Shown here in pieces: positions 56,450 to 64,000 of a DNA stretch of 64,000 bases. Under the pieces are notes generated by a model. It worked only from the letters and a program-made list of their open reading frames with translations. It did not search any database and had not been told where the DNA came from. The DNA comes from Gluconacetobacter diazotrophicus PA1 5 (lineage in GTDB: Bacteria; Pseudomonadota; Alphaproteobacteria; Acetobacterales; Acetobacteraceae): the NCBI RefSeq assembly GCF_000067045.1, contig NC_010125.1, positions 1,402,001-1,466,000 on the forward strand, read 5' to 3'. Positions within the stretch are counted from its first letter, which is position 1; the number at the start of each line of letters is the position of its first letter. Position numbers and translations under genes: made by a program.

Positions 56450-56526
56450 GTCGGTCCGGCTCCCGTTTCAACCTTGGCCGATCATCTTACGCTGCATGCG
56501 GCCGCACTGGCCAGAGCGGGAGGTAC

Positions 56527-57633
56527 CTAGTCGTCCATATCCGCCGGCCGGCTTCCCACCGCGACCGGCACCGTCAGCACGGCGCCGTGGCGGCGGATGC
56601 GGACCTGCACGGTCGAACCGGGATGTTCCGCCGCGATGGTGCGGATCAGGGTGCGGGAGGTATCCATCGGTTCGTCCCCCACGCTCAGCACGATGTCGCC
56701 GGTGCGCAGCCTGGCCCGCTGGGCGGGGCCGTCATGGTCGATGTCGGTGATGCGCACCCCGTCATGGGTGTCGCCATCCGCCAGGGTCACGCCCAGCCAG
56801 CCGCGCGCGATGTGCCCGCTGCGGCGCAGTTCGGCCACGATGGGGGCCACGATTTCCGACGGAATGCCGAAGCCGATTCCCACCGACCCGCCGGTGGGCG
56901 ACACGATGGCGGTGTTCAGCGCCACCACCTGGCCGCTGAGGTTGAACGACGGCCCCCCCGAATTGCCGGGATTGATCGGCGCGTCCAGTTGCAGGAAATC
57001 GTCGAACGGGCTGGCGCCGATATCGCGCCCGCGCGCGGACACGATCCCGGCGGTGACGGACGAGCCCAGGCCGAACGGGTTGCCCGCCGCCATGATCCAG
57101 TCGCCGACATTGATCTGCCGGCTGTCGCCCCAGGTCACGAACGGCAGCGGATGCGGGGCCTGGATGCTGATGACCGCGATGTCGGTCAGGTCGTCGCTGC
57201 CCACCAGACGGGCGGGATATTCGGTTCCGTCGGACAGCGAGACCGTGATGTGGTCGGCCTCGCCCACCACATGGTTGTTGGTCACGATCACGCCGCTGGG
57301 GTCGATGATGAAGCCCGATCCGGCGCCCAGCATCTCCTCGCCGCGCGAGCGCATGCGCTCGCGGAACCGCTTCTCGAAGGGCGTGCCCTTGACGCCCGGG
57401 GGAACCGGCACGCGCTTCTGCGGGTCGTCGGCATCCTGCGTCACGGCGATATTGACCACGGCCGGCACCACCTGACGCACCAGCGGCGCGAAGGTCAGCG
57501 GCCCGGAGGTGACCAGCGGCGGCGCGGGCGGCGCGAACAGGGGGGCGTCGGCCCGCGCGGTGGCGCAGGTGAAACCCAGGGCCAGGCCGGCCACGGCCGC
57601 CGCGCAACGCTTCGGCCGGCTTACCATCCGCAT
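56527..57633 (-). CDS. HtrA/DegP-family serine protease with one PDZ domain
   Basis: The 368-residue protein has a signal peptide (about 1-28) and a trypsin-like protease domain with the catalytic triad His (VTNNHVVGEADH), Asp (DDLTDIAVISI) and Ser (INPGNSGGPSFN). A single PDZ domain (about 275-365, GWLGVTLADGD) follows. The length and single PDZ are closer to DegS than to the two-PDZ DegP. It degrades misfolded periplasmic proteins. ATG 57633 is preceded by CAGGAT. It sits upstream of the response regulator and may be its operon partner or target. Confidence 0.93.
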   Translation of the reverse strand: MRMVSRPKRCAAAVAGLALGFTCATARADAPLFAPPAPPLVTSGPLTFAPLVRQVVPAVVNIAVTQDADDPQKRVPVPPGVKGTPFEKRFRERMRSRGEEMLGAGSGFIIDPSGVIVTNNHVVGEADHITVSLSDGTEYPARLVGSDDLTDIAVISIQAPHPLPFVTWGDSRQINVGDWIMAAGNPFGLGSSVTAGIVSARGRDIGASPFDDFLQLDAPINPGNSGGPSFNLSGQVVALNTAIVSPTGGSVGIGFGIPSEIVAPIVAELRRSGHIARGWLGVTLADGDTHDGVRITDIDHDGPAQRARLRTGDIVLSVGDEPMDTSRTLIRTIAAEHPGSTVQVRIRRHGAVLTVPVAVGSRPADMDD

Positions 57634-57725
57634 GGGTATGACATCCTGTTCATGGCGCATGGGTCGGCGCGTTACGGATATCGCGACGATAGCGCATGTT
57701 CGCGCCGCCGTCATGGCGGCGGCGG

Positions 57726-60290
57726 TCACGGCCGGCGGCCGGCATGACGCGCGGGGGGCGCGGCGGTCGCCGGGTTTTCCGGCCAGTCGTGGCGGGGGTA
57801 GCGCCCGCGCATGTCGCGGCGCATGTCCGCCCAGCTTCCGGCCCAGAATCCGGCCAGGTCGGCGGTGATGGCCTGCGGCCGCCCGGCGGGTGACAGCAGC
57901 GCGACCTGCAGCCCGACCTGCCCGTCGGCCAGGCGCGGCGTCTCGCGCACGCCGTAGAAGGTCTGGGCGCGGGCCGAGGCCGTGGGAACCGGCTGGGTAT
58001 AATCCACCGGGACCCGCCCGCCCGGCAGGTCCAGGTGCGTGGGCAGCGCCCGGTCCAGCCACGCCAGCGTGGCATGGTCCAGCCGCCCGCGCAGCATTGC
58101 CAGCACGTCCAGCGCCGCGACCTCGGACAGGCGGCTCAGGCCCGTCAGCCAGGGGGCCAGCCATTCGGCGGCGTCGGCGGCCAGTGCGGCGTCCGACAGA
58201 TCCGGCAGCGCGTCGCGCCCCGGCAGGCCGCGCGCCAGGGCCACGCGGGCCTGGAACTGGCGGGATGCCGGGGTCCAGCCCAGGGTGGTGTCCAGCCGGT
58301 CCGCCACCTGGCGCAGCAACAGGTCCGCCACGTCGCCGGGCGCGGCCGCGACCGTGCGGTCCCGCAGTACCAGCGCCCCCAGCCTCAGCCGGCGCCGGGC
58401 CATCACCGATCCGGTCACCGGGTCCAGGGTGGTCTCCACCTGCTCGGTGGCGCGGCGGCGCACCGTCTCGGGCAGTGAATCCGGGTCCAGCGCCGCCGCA
58501 ATGCGGATGTCGGCGGCGGTGCGGACATGCAGCGTCGCCACCGCCAGCAGGCCGGCATCGGCCAGCCGGTCGGTCTTGCCCAGCCGCGCGCCGCCCCCGC
58601 CGGACAGGCGGAAGCTGCCCGGCTCCCCCCGGCGCTGTGCGATGCGGTCGGGGAAGGCGGCGGCCAGCAGCGACGCGGCATGGCCCTGGCCCGCCGTGCC
58701 GGCCCGCAGGCCCAGCCGGCGGCGATACTGGCCCGCCGCCTGCCGGATGCGCGCCAGTGCGCCGCGATCGGCGTCGGCATGGTCGCCGCCCGCGATCAGG
58801 TCCAGCCGCAGCGCGATGTCGGCGGGGGGCACGGCGGGCGCGCCCCGGCCGCCCGCCGGGCGGGGCCGCAGCGGGTCGCGTTCCTCCAGCAGGGCGGCGA
58901 TGTCGGCGGCCAGCGCGGCCTCGCCGGCATCGCGGGCGGCCAGCATCATCGCCGCCAGGCGCGGATGCGCGCCCAGCGCCGCCATGCGCTCGCCCTCGGC
59001 GGTGATGCGCGCGTCGTCGTCCACCCCCAGCGCCAGCAGCAGGGCGCGCGCGGCCTCGAACGCGCCGTTGGGCGGGGCGTCGGGCAGGGGCAGTTCGTCC
59101 GGGGCGGTGCCCATCGCCGCCTGCCACGCGGCGGTGTCCAGCCGCAGGCCGGTCAGTTCGGCATCCAGGATTTCCGGGCGGTCGTGCGGGGCCATGCCGC
59201 GTTGCGTCGCCTCGCGTCCACAGGCGCAGGGCGGCGCCGGGACCCTCGCGTCCGGCGCGGCCGGCGCGCTGGGCGCGGGCGGCGCGGGAAATCCGCACCG
59301 TGTCCACCCGCGAGACAGCCCGGCCCCGGGGTCCAGGCGCGGGCTGCGCGCGATAGCCGCCATCCACCACCACCCGGACCCGCGGGCACGGTCAGCATGT
59401 CCTCGGCGACTCGAGGTCGCCAGGATCACCCGCCGGCCATTCCCCTTTTGTCCGTCGCTGGGGCCGGGGCGCAGCACGCGGTCCTGCTCGGCGGGCGGCA
59501 TGTCGCCATACAGCGGCAGGATCGCGGCGGGCGCGCCGGCCAGTGCCGCCTGCGTGCGGCGGATTTCCCCCACCCCGGGCAGGAAGGCCAGGATATCGCC
59601 CTCATGCTCGGCCAGGGCGGCGCGGATCGCGCGGGCCATCGCCTCGGGCAGGTCGCGCACATGCGGGATGTCGCGCGGGGCGTGATGGATCGCGACGGGG
59701 AACATCCGGCCGGCGCTTTCGATCAGCCGCGCCTCCATCAGCGCCGACAGCGCCGCGCCGTCCATGGTGGCCGACATCGCCACCAGACGCAGGTCCGGCC
59801 GCAGGCTGCGCTGCACGTCCAGGCAGAAGGCCAGCGCCGCGTCGGCGTCCAGCGAGCGCTCGTGGATCTCGTCCAGGATGACGCAGGCCACGCCCTCCAG
59901 CGTCGGGTCGGCCAGCAGGCGCCGCACCATCAGCCCTTCGGTCACCACCTCGATGCGCGTGCGCTCCGATATGGCGGAGTCCAGCCGGGTGCGGTAGCCG
60001 ACCAGGCCGCCGGCGTCCTCGCCCAGCAGCGCCGCCATGCGCTGCGCCGCCGCGCGGGCGGCCAGCCGGCGCGGTTCCAGCATGACGATGCGCCCGTCCC
60101 CCCGCCAGGGCGCGTCCAGCAGCGCCAGCGGCACCGTCGTGGTCTTGCCCGCGCCCGGGGGCGCCACCAGCACGGCGGAGGGATGCTCCGCCAGGCTGGC
60201 GCGCAGGGCCGGCAGGATGGCCGCCACCGGCAGGTCGGCCGGAAGGGCGAGCGCCGGAAGGGGGCTTTGCAGGGCGTGGTCGGATTCCAT
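57726..60290 (-). CDS. hrpB: ATP-dependent helicase HrpB, scrambled centre
   Basis: As read, the 854-residue DExH helicase has Walker A in APPGAGKTTTVPL and DEIH in VILDEIHERSLDAD. Motif III is VAMSATMDG. A helical domain and the HrpB C-terminal domain (to residue ~830) follow. Between 59430 and 59200 (about residues 288-363) the frame is wrong. The expected VRVVVDGGY, then PRLDPGAGLSR, then VDTVRISRAA and QRAGRAGREGPGA are found in alternating frames, so motifs V and VI are lost in the continuous frame. The shifts compensate, leaving no stop. ATG 60290 has GCAGGA upstream. Confidence 0.85.
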   Translation of the reverse strand: MESDHALQSPLPALALPADLPVAAILPALRASLAEHPSAVLVAPPGAGKTTTVPLALLDAPWRGDGRIVMLEPRRLAARAAAQRMAALLGEDAGGLVGYRTRLDSAISERTRIEVVTEGLMVRRLLADPTLEGVACVILDEIHERSLDADAALAFCLDVQRSLRPDLRLVAMSATMDGAALSALMEARLIESAGRMFPVAIHHAPRDIPHVRDLPEAMARAIRAALAEHEGDILAFLPGVGEIRRTQAALAGAPAAILPLYGDMPPAEQDRVLRPGPSDGQKGNGRRVILATSSRRGHADRARGSGWWWMAAIARSPRLDPGAGLSRGWTRCGFPAPPAPSAPAAPDARVPAPPCACGREATQRGMAPHDRPEILDAELTGLRLDTAAWQAAMGTAPDELPLPDAPPNGAFEAARALLLALGVDDDARITAEGERMAALGAHPRLAAMMLAARDAGEAALAADIAALLEERDPLRPRPAGGRGAPAVPPADIALRLDLIAGGDHADADRGALARIRQAAGQYRRRLGLRAGTAGQGHAASLLAAAFPDRIAQRRGEPGSFRLSGGGGARLGKTDRLADAGLLAVATLHVRTAADIRIAAALDPDSLPETVRRRATEQVETTLDPVTGSVMARRRLRLGALVLRDRTVAAAPGDVADLLLRQVADRLDTTLGWTPASRQFQARVALARGLPGRDALPDLSDAALAADAAEWLAPWLTGLSRLSEVAALDVLAMLRGRLDHATLAWLDRALPTHLDLPGGRVPVDYTQPVPTASARAQTFYGVRETPRLADGQVGLQVALLSPAGRPQAITADLAGFWAGSWADMRRDMRGRYPRHDWPENPATAAPPARHAGRRP

Positions 60291-60379
60291 ATCCTGCTTT
60301 ATGCGTCCGCGACCTGGAACCGGCAATCGCCGGCCGTCGCACGCCCATTCTTCCGCCCCCTCGTTCCGGAGCCCCCTTC

Positions 60380-62506
60380 GTGGTCCTATCCTGGCGCCTG
60401 CCCCCGTTCCTGCGTCTGTCATTGCTGTTTCTGGCGCCGCTTGTCTTCCTCCTGGCGCTGCCGTCCGGCCGCGCGGGGGCGGCTGAGAGTGCGGCGCTGA
60501 CCACCACGCGCGACAGCGCGACGCTGGTGACGGACACCGACCGGTACCGGCCCGGCATGCCGCTGCATGTCGGGCTGCGCCTGCGGCTGCAGCCGGGGTG
60601 GCATACCTACTGGATCAATCCCGGCGACGCGGGCGAGGCCCCGACCCTGGCGGTGCAGGCCGGTGGCGGGGCCGCCGGCGCATCCGGCACCATTGCCTGG
60701 CCGGTGCCCCGGCGCCTGCCCGACGGGCCGCTGATGTCCTACGGCTATACCGGCGAGGTGCTGCTGCCGGCCGAACTGCGCCCGACCGGACCGGGGGACG
60801 GGCCGATGGTGTTGCAGGCCACGGCCGAATGGCTGGTCTGCGCCGCCGTCTGCGTGCCCGAACAGGGGCGGTTCACCCTGACGCTGCCGCCGGGCGACCC
60901 CGCGCCCTCGGACCAGGCGCCGCTGTTCGCGCGCGCCGCCGCCGCGCGGCCGGTTGCCTCGCCCTTCGCCGCGATGATCGCGTCCGATGGCGTGTTGGCG
61001 ATCACGGGCGCGGGGCTGTCGTCCGATACGGTGCGTGATGCCTGGTTCATGCCCACGATCTCCGGCGCCATCGACCAGGATGCGGCGCAGGCCCTGTCGG
61101 TCCATGACGGCGGGCTGACCCTGGCGCTGAAGCCCGGCGACGCCTTCCACGCCGCCCCCACGCTGGACGGCGTGCTGGTGCTGAAGGATGCGGCGGGGCA
61201 GGAACGCGGCCTGTCGGTTTCGGCCCGTCCCGGTGCGGTGCCGACCGTGACCCCTGGGGCGGTCCCCGGGCCGGCCCATAGCGGCGCGGCGCGCATGCTG
61301 CTGCTGGCTTTCGCCGGCGGGCTGATCCTGAATTTGATGCCGTGCGTGTTTCCGGTGCTGGTGATGAAGGCGATGGCCCTGACCCGCCTGGCCGGCGGGG
61401 GCGCGTCGGCGCGGCTGGCCGGCGCCGGGGCCTATGCGGGCGGCGTGATCGGCGCGTTTGTGATGCTGGGCGGCGTGATCCTGGCGCTGCGCGCGGCCGG
61501 GGCCGTCGCGGGCTGGGGCTTCCAGTTCCAGTCGGCGGCCTTTGTCGCCGCCATGTGCTGGCTGCTGTTCGCGGTGGCGCTGAACCTGCTGGGCGTGTTC
61601 GGCATGGGCAACGGCATCGCGGCGCTGGGCGGCGTGGGCGTGTCGCGCACCGGCTATCTGGGCGATGCGATGACCGGGGTGCTGGCGGTGCTGGTGGCCA
61701 CCCCCTGCACCGCGCCGTTCATGGGGGCGGCGATCGCGGGCGCGCTGGCGGCCTCGCCGGTCGTGGCGATGGCGGTGTTCGTCGCGATGGGGGCGGGGCT
61801 GGCTGCGCCCTACCTGCTGCTGGCCGGCGTGCCGGGGCTGGCGCGCCACCTGCCGCGCCCCGGCGCGTGGATGGATATCCTGCGCCAGGGCCTGGCCTTT
61901 CCGGTGCTGGGCACCTGCGTATGGCTGATGTGGGTGCTGGCGTTGCAGGACGGGGCCGGCGCGATCGCAGTGCTGGGCATCGGGCTGGTGCTGATCGGGC
62001 TGGCGGCGTGGCTGACCGGCCTGGCGCAGGGCATGGCCATGCGCGACGGCCCGGCGCGGCGCATTCGCCTGTGCCGGGCGGTGGCGCTGGCCGCGCTGGC
62101 GCTGGCCATGGCGCTGCTGCCCGGGCTGGGCGGCACCGTATCCGGGGGCGCGGGGGTGTCTGCCGCCGACGGGTCGGACCGTTTTCGGCCAGCCCGGCTG
62201 GCCACGTTGCGGGCGCAGGACCGCCCGGTGTTCGTGGACATGACGGCGGCGTGGTGCATTTCCTGCCTGGTGAACGAACGGGTGGCCCTGTCCTCGGCCC
62301 CGGTACAGACGGCGTTCCATGACCGGCACGTGGTCTACATGAAGGGCGACTGGACCAACCGGAACGCGGCGATCAGCGCCTTCCTGGACGCCCATGGGCG
62401 GGCGGGGGTGCCGTTCTACCTCTATTACCCGCCGGGCAGCGGCGATGGCCGGGCCCTGCCGCAGATCCTGACGACCGGACTGGTGCTGGACGCGCTGAAA
62501 GGATAG
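60380..62506 (+). CDS. DsbD-like thiol:disulfide interchange protein
   Basis: The 708-residue protein has a signal peptide (about 8-35). A periplasmic N-terminal domain (to ~290) has the cysteine pair in WLVCAAVCVPEQG. An eight-helix membrane domain (about 295-560) has the paired cysteines in LMPCVFPVLVM and ATPCTAPFMGA. A C-terminal thioredoxin domain has the active site MTAAWCISCLVNE. All three redox centres needed to carry electrons from cytoplasmic thioredoxin to the periplasm are present. The start is GTG 60380. It is divergent from hrpB and converges on the lipoprotein gene. Confidence 0.93.
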   Translation: MVLSWRLPPFLRLSLLFLAPLVFLLALPSGRAGAAESAALTTTRDSATLVTDTDRYRPGMPLHVGLRLRLQPGWHTYWINPGDAGEAPTLAVQAGGGAAGASGTIAWPVPRRLPDGPLMSYGYTGEVLLPAELRPTGPGDGPMVLQATAEWLVCAAVCVPEQGRFTLTLPPGDPAPSDQAPLFARAAAARPVASPFAAMIASDGVLAITGAGLSSDTVRDAWFMPTISGAIDQDAAQALSVHDGGLTLALKPGDAFHAAPTLDGVLVLKDAAGQERGLSVSARPGAVPTVTPGAVPGPAHSGAARMLLLAFAGGLILNLMPCVFPVLVMKAMALTRLAGGGASARLAGAGAYAGGVIGAFVMLGGVILALRAAGAVAGWGFQFQSAAFVAAMCWLLFAVALNLLGVFGMGNGIAALGGVGVSRTGYLGDAMTGVLAVLVATPCTAPFMGAAIAGALAASPVVAMAVFVAMGAGLAAPYLLLAGVPGLARHLPRPGAWMDILRQGLAFPVLGTCVWLMWVLALQDGAGAIAVLGIGLVLIGLAAWLTGLAQGMAMRDGPARRIRLCRAVALAALALAMALLPGLGGTVSGGAGVSAADGSDRFRPARLATLRAQDRPVFVDMTAAWCISCLVNERVALSSAPVQTAFHDRHVVYMKGDWTNRNAAISAFLDAHGRAGVPFYLYYPPGSGDGRALPQILTTGLVLDALKG

Positions 62507-62529
62507 CGCGTCCGTTCCCCTTCAGGCGA

Positions 62530-63546
62530 TCAGTAGCCGTTGCTGTTGTCGGCCGGACTGGCGGGGGTGCCGGTCGCGGGTGTGGTCGCGGGTGCGGCGG
62601 TGGCCGTGCCCGGCGGCAGGGTCAGGTAGCCGGGCTGCGGCGACAGGGTGCGCGGCGCCGCCGGGTCAGGGCTGGCGGCATCGCCGCCGGGGGCCCCGGT
62701 GGGGAAGATCGCATCGGGCCCGCTGCTGGCCGGCGGCGTTGCCGGGGGGGCGGACACAGCGGGAGCGGGGGCCGGCGCGGCCGGGGTTGCGTCGGGCGAG
62801 GCGGCAGGAGCGGCGGCGGGTGCCGGGGCCGGTGCGGGCGCTACCGCGGGGGCCGTCGAATCCGGGGCCGGACCGGCCGGGACGGTGGCCGCCGCCGGGG
62901 TGGCGGTCATGTCCGGCGTCGTTCCGGGCAGGCCCAGCGTCTGCTGCTGGATCGCGCCGGCCGCGCTGGTGCCGGCGGTATCGACCAGCCAGTCCGCCAG
63001 ATGATGCCGGATCTGGAATTCCAGCTCGATATTCATGTCCTTCATCATCTGCGACGTCAGCGTGTACAGATGGGCCGGGCTGTCCGCATTGCCGTCATCG
63101 TCGGACGCGCCCGGGCTGAAGCTGCGATGGACATGCGCCTCGGCGTAAGCCGAACGCTGGCCGTTGGCGGCGGTGACATCCAGATGCACGTCCATCTGTC
63201 CTTCCAGCGTGCCGCCGGGCATGTGCAGGATGGAAGCCCTGTCGATCGTGAAGACCGCGCTGCCGGCGCTGCCCGCCGCCATCAGCCGGTCGGCCGCCAT
63301 GCGCAGCAGCGCCTGGTCGGGCGGCGTCGGCGCGCGGCCGGAAATATCGCCCGGCACCGATCCCGGCTGCCCGTTATCGACGGTGGTGATCGTCCCGACA
63401 TTCAGGTGCAGCACCGGCAGGTAGTCGTAATGCATCGGCGCGAAGGCGGTCTGCGGCGGCGTGTCGTCGCATGCCGCGAGCGGCAGAAGCGGGCAGGCGA
63501 GCAGCAGCAGCAGGGGCAACCGGACGGCCCGGCGAGACGAACGCAT
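62530..63546 (-). CDS. Lipoprotein with Ala/Pro-rich C-terminus
   Basis: The 338-residue protein has a lipoprotein signal with lipobox LPLAACDD (Cys about residue 20). A globular domain (about 25-190) includes YDYLPVLHLNVGTITTV and SFSPGASDDDGNADSP. A long Ala/Pro/Thr-rich low-complexity tail (200-338) follows. No catalytic motif is recognised. ATG 63546 has GGAGA upstream. It lies 54 bp after the Hsp33 gene on the same strand. The function is unknown. Confidence 0.82.
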   Translation of the reverse strand: MRSSRRAVRLPLLLLLACPLLPLAACDDTPPQTAFAPMHYDYLPVLHLNVGTITTVDNGQPGSVPGDISGRAPTPPDQALLRMAADRLMAAGSAGSAVFTIDRASILHMPGGTLEGQMDVHLDVTAANGQRSAYAEAHVHRSFSPGASDDDGNADSPAHLYTLTSQMMKDMNIELEFQIRHHLADWLVDTAGTSAAGAIQQQTLGLPGTTPDMTATPAAATVPAGPAPDSTAPAVAPAPAPAPAAAPAASPDATPAAPAPAPAVSAPPATPPASSGPDAIFPTGAPGGDAASPDPAAPRTLSPQPGYLTLPPGTATAAPATTPATGTPASPADNSNGY

Positions 63547-63600
63547 GGACGGTATCTCCAACAATTGGAACGGGAAAAGTGCCGCCCCGCGTTGCGCCGG

Positions 63601-64000
63601 TCAATCCGCAGCCGTCGCCCCGCCGATCTCGGTCCGGGGAAAGCGGAAGCTGATATTGCAGAACTCGCAGCTCATGCTGATCGTCCCGTCCTCGGCCATG
63701 TGGTCCAGGTCGTCGCCCGAAAACGTCTCCAGGATTCCGGACAGCCGGGCCCGGCTGCACCGGCAGCCGAAGGCCAGCGCCCGGGGACGGTCGGCGCAGA
63801 CATCCTCGGAATGGAACAGGCGGTACAGCAGCGTTTCGGGCGCCAGAGCGTCGTCGGTCAGTTCGGCCTCGGTCACCGTCTCGGCCAGGGTGACGGCGGT
63901 AGCCCAGTTTTCGTCCGCGTCGCCTTCAGGCGCCGTTTCCGCCGCGATCCCGCCCTCGGTCGCGATGCGCTCCAGGATCAGCGCGCTGGCTCGCCAGCCC
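63601..64000 (-). CDS. hslO: Hsp33 redox-regulated chaperone, C-terminal part (5' end outside window)
   Basis: The reading frame is open to the window edge, so the start lies beyond 64000. The C-terminal zinc domain has the CxC-x(n)-CxxC pattern typical of Hsp33: FGCRCSRARLSGIL and ISMSCEFCNISFRF, with four cysteines. Upstream, GWRASALILERIA and TEAELTDDALAPETLLYRLF match the end of the chaperone domain. Hsp33 is switched on by oxidation of these cysteines. Confidence 0.92.
   Translation of the reverse strand, partial: GWRASALILERIATEGGIAAETAPEGDADENWATAVTLAETVTEAELTDDALAPETLLYRLFHSEDVCADRPRALAFGCRCSRARLSGILETFSGDDLDHMAEDGTISMSCEFCNISFRFPRTEIGGATAAD

Overview
The window is about 64 kb of G+C-rich bacterial chromosome with no plasmid, prophage or CRISPR signature. 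Gene content points to an alphaproteobacterium of the acetic acid bacteria (Acetobacteraceae), plausibly Gluconacetobacter or a close relative. The signs are the order infA-maf-RNase G-yacG-tRNA-Phe, an sdhCDAB block, a 2-oxoglutarate dehydrogenase locus whose dihydrolipoamide dehydrogenase carries its own lipoyl domain, and short-form HisG. The genus is an inference; the class-level placement is firmer.

Layout. 1-9400: end of lnt, an XRE regulator, a tyrosine-phosphatase-like protein, sdhCDAB, asd, and zwf divergent from asd. 9441-10700: an IS110-family element beside REP-like hairpins. 10700-14260: small secreted proteins, a 2OG-Fe(II) oxygenase, an AhpD-like protein and ZapE. 14600-20830: sucA-sucB-lpdA, with sucA broken by two +1 shifts near its 3' end. 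20900-22090: two non-coding repeat elements around an L,D-transpeptidase. 22660-33066: a long minus-strand run (peroxiredoxin, lytic transglycosylase, glycogen-debranching-type enzyme, CorA-type transporter, purine deaminase and permease, DUF3597 protein, ahcY, dipeptidase). 33180-38547: hsp20 with a structured leader, a TonB receptor, a lower-G+C secreted-protein gene and tRNA-Phe. 38600-46710: a large minus-strand housekeeping cluster (glycosyltransferase, two small proteins, dcd, murA, hisG, hisD, infA, maf, RNase G-like, yacG). 46800-51760: a broken TPR gene, a 49-codon ORF, a GT9 glycosyltransferase, thrS and infC with a probable ATA start. 51760-53062: an acetyltransferase and an AbrB-Doc toxin-antitoxin pair. 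53130-60290: an envelope-stress-type block (HrpB, HtrA protease, response regulator, histidine kinase, two secreted proteins). 60380-64000: a DsbD-like reductase, a lipoprotein and the end of Hsp33.

The genes mostly serve central carbon flow (sdh, suc, zwf), cell-envelope maintenance (lnt, murA, transpeptidase, transglycosylase, glycosyltransferases, HtrA), translation (thrS, infC, infA, tRNA-Phe) and redox or stress defence.

The most striking overall pattern is a set of frameshifts in otherwise conserved genes. sucA is hit twice; yacG and the TPR gene once each; hrpB carries a scrambled patch. The four clean cases each fit one extra base in a G or C run, which suggests either consensus errors in the sequence or real decay. 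The best candidates for undescribed biology are the 49-codon ORF before the GT9 gene, the hairpin leader of hsp20, the structured RNA-like region ahead of the IS110 transposase, and the two dispersed-repeat candidates.
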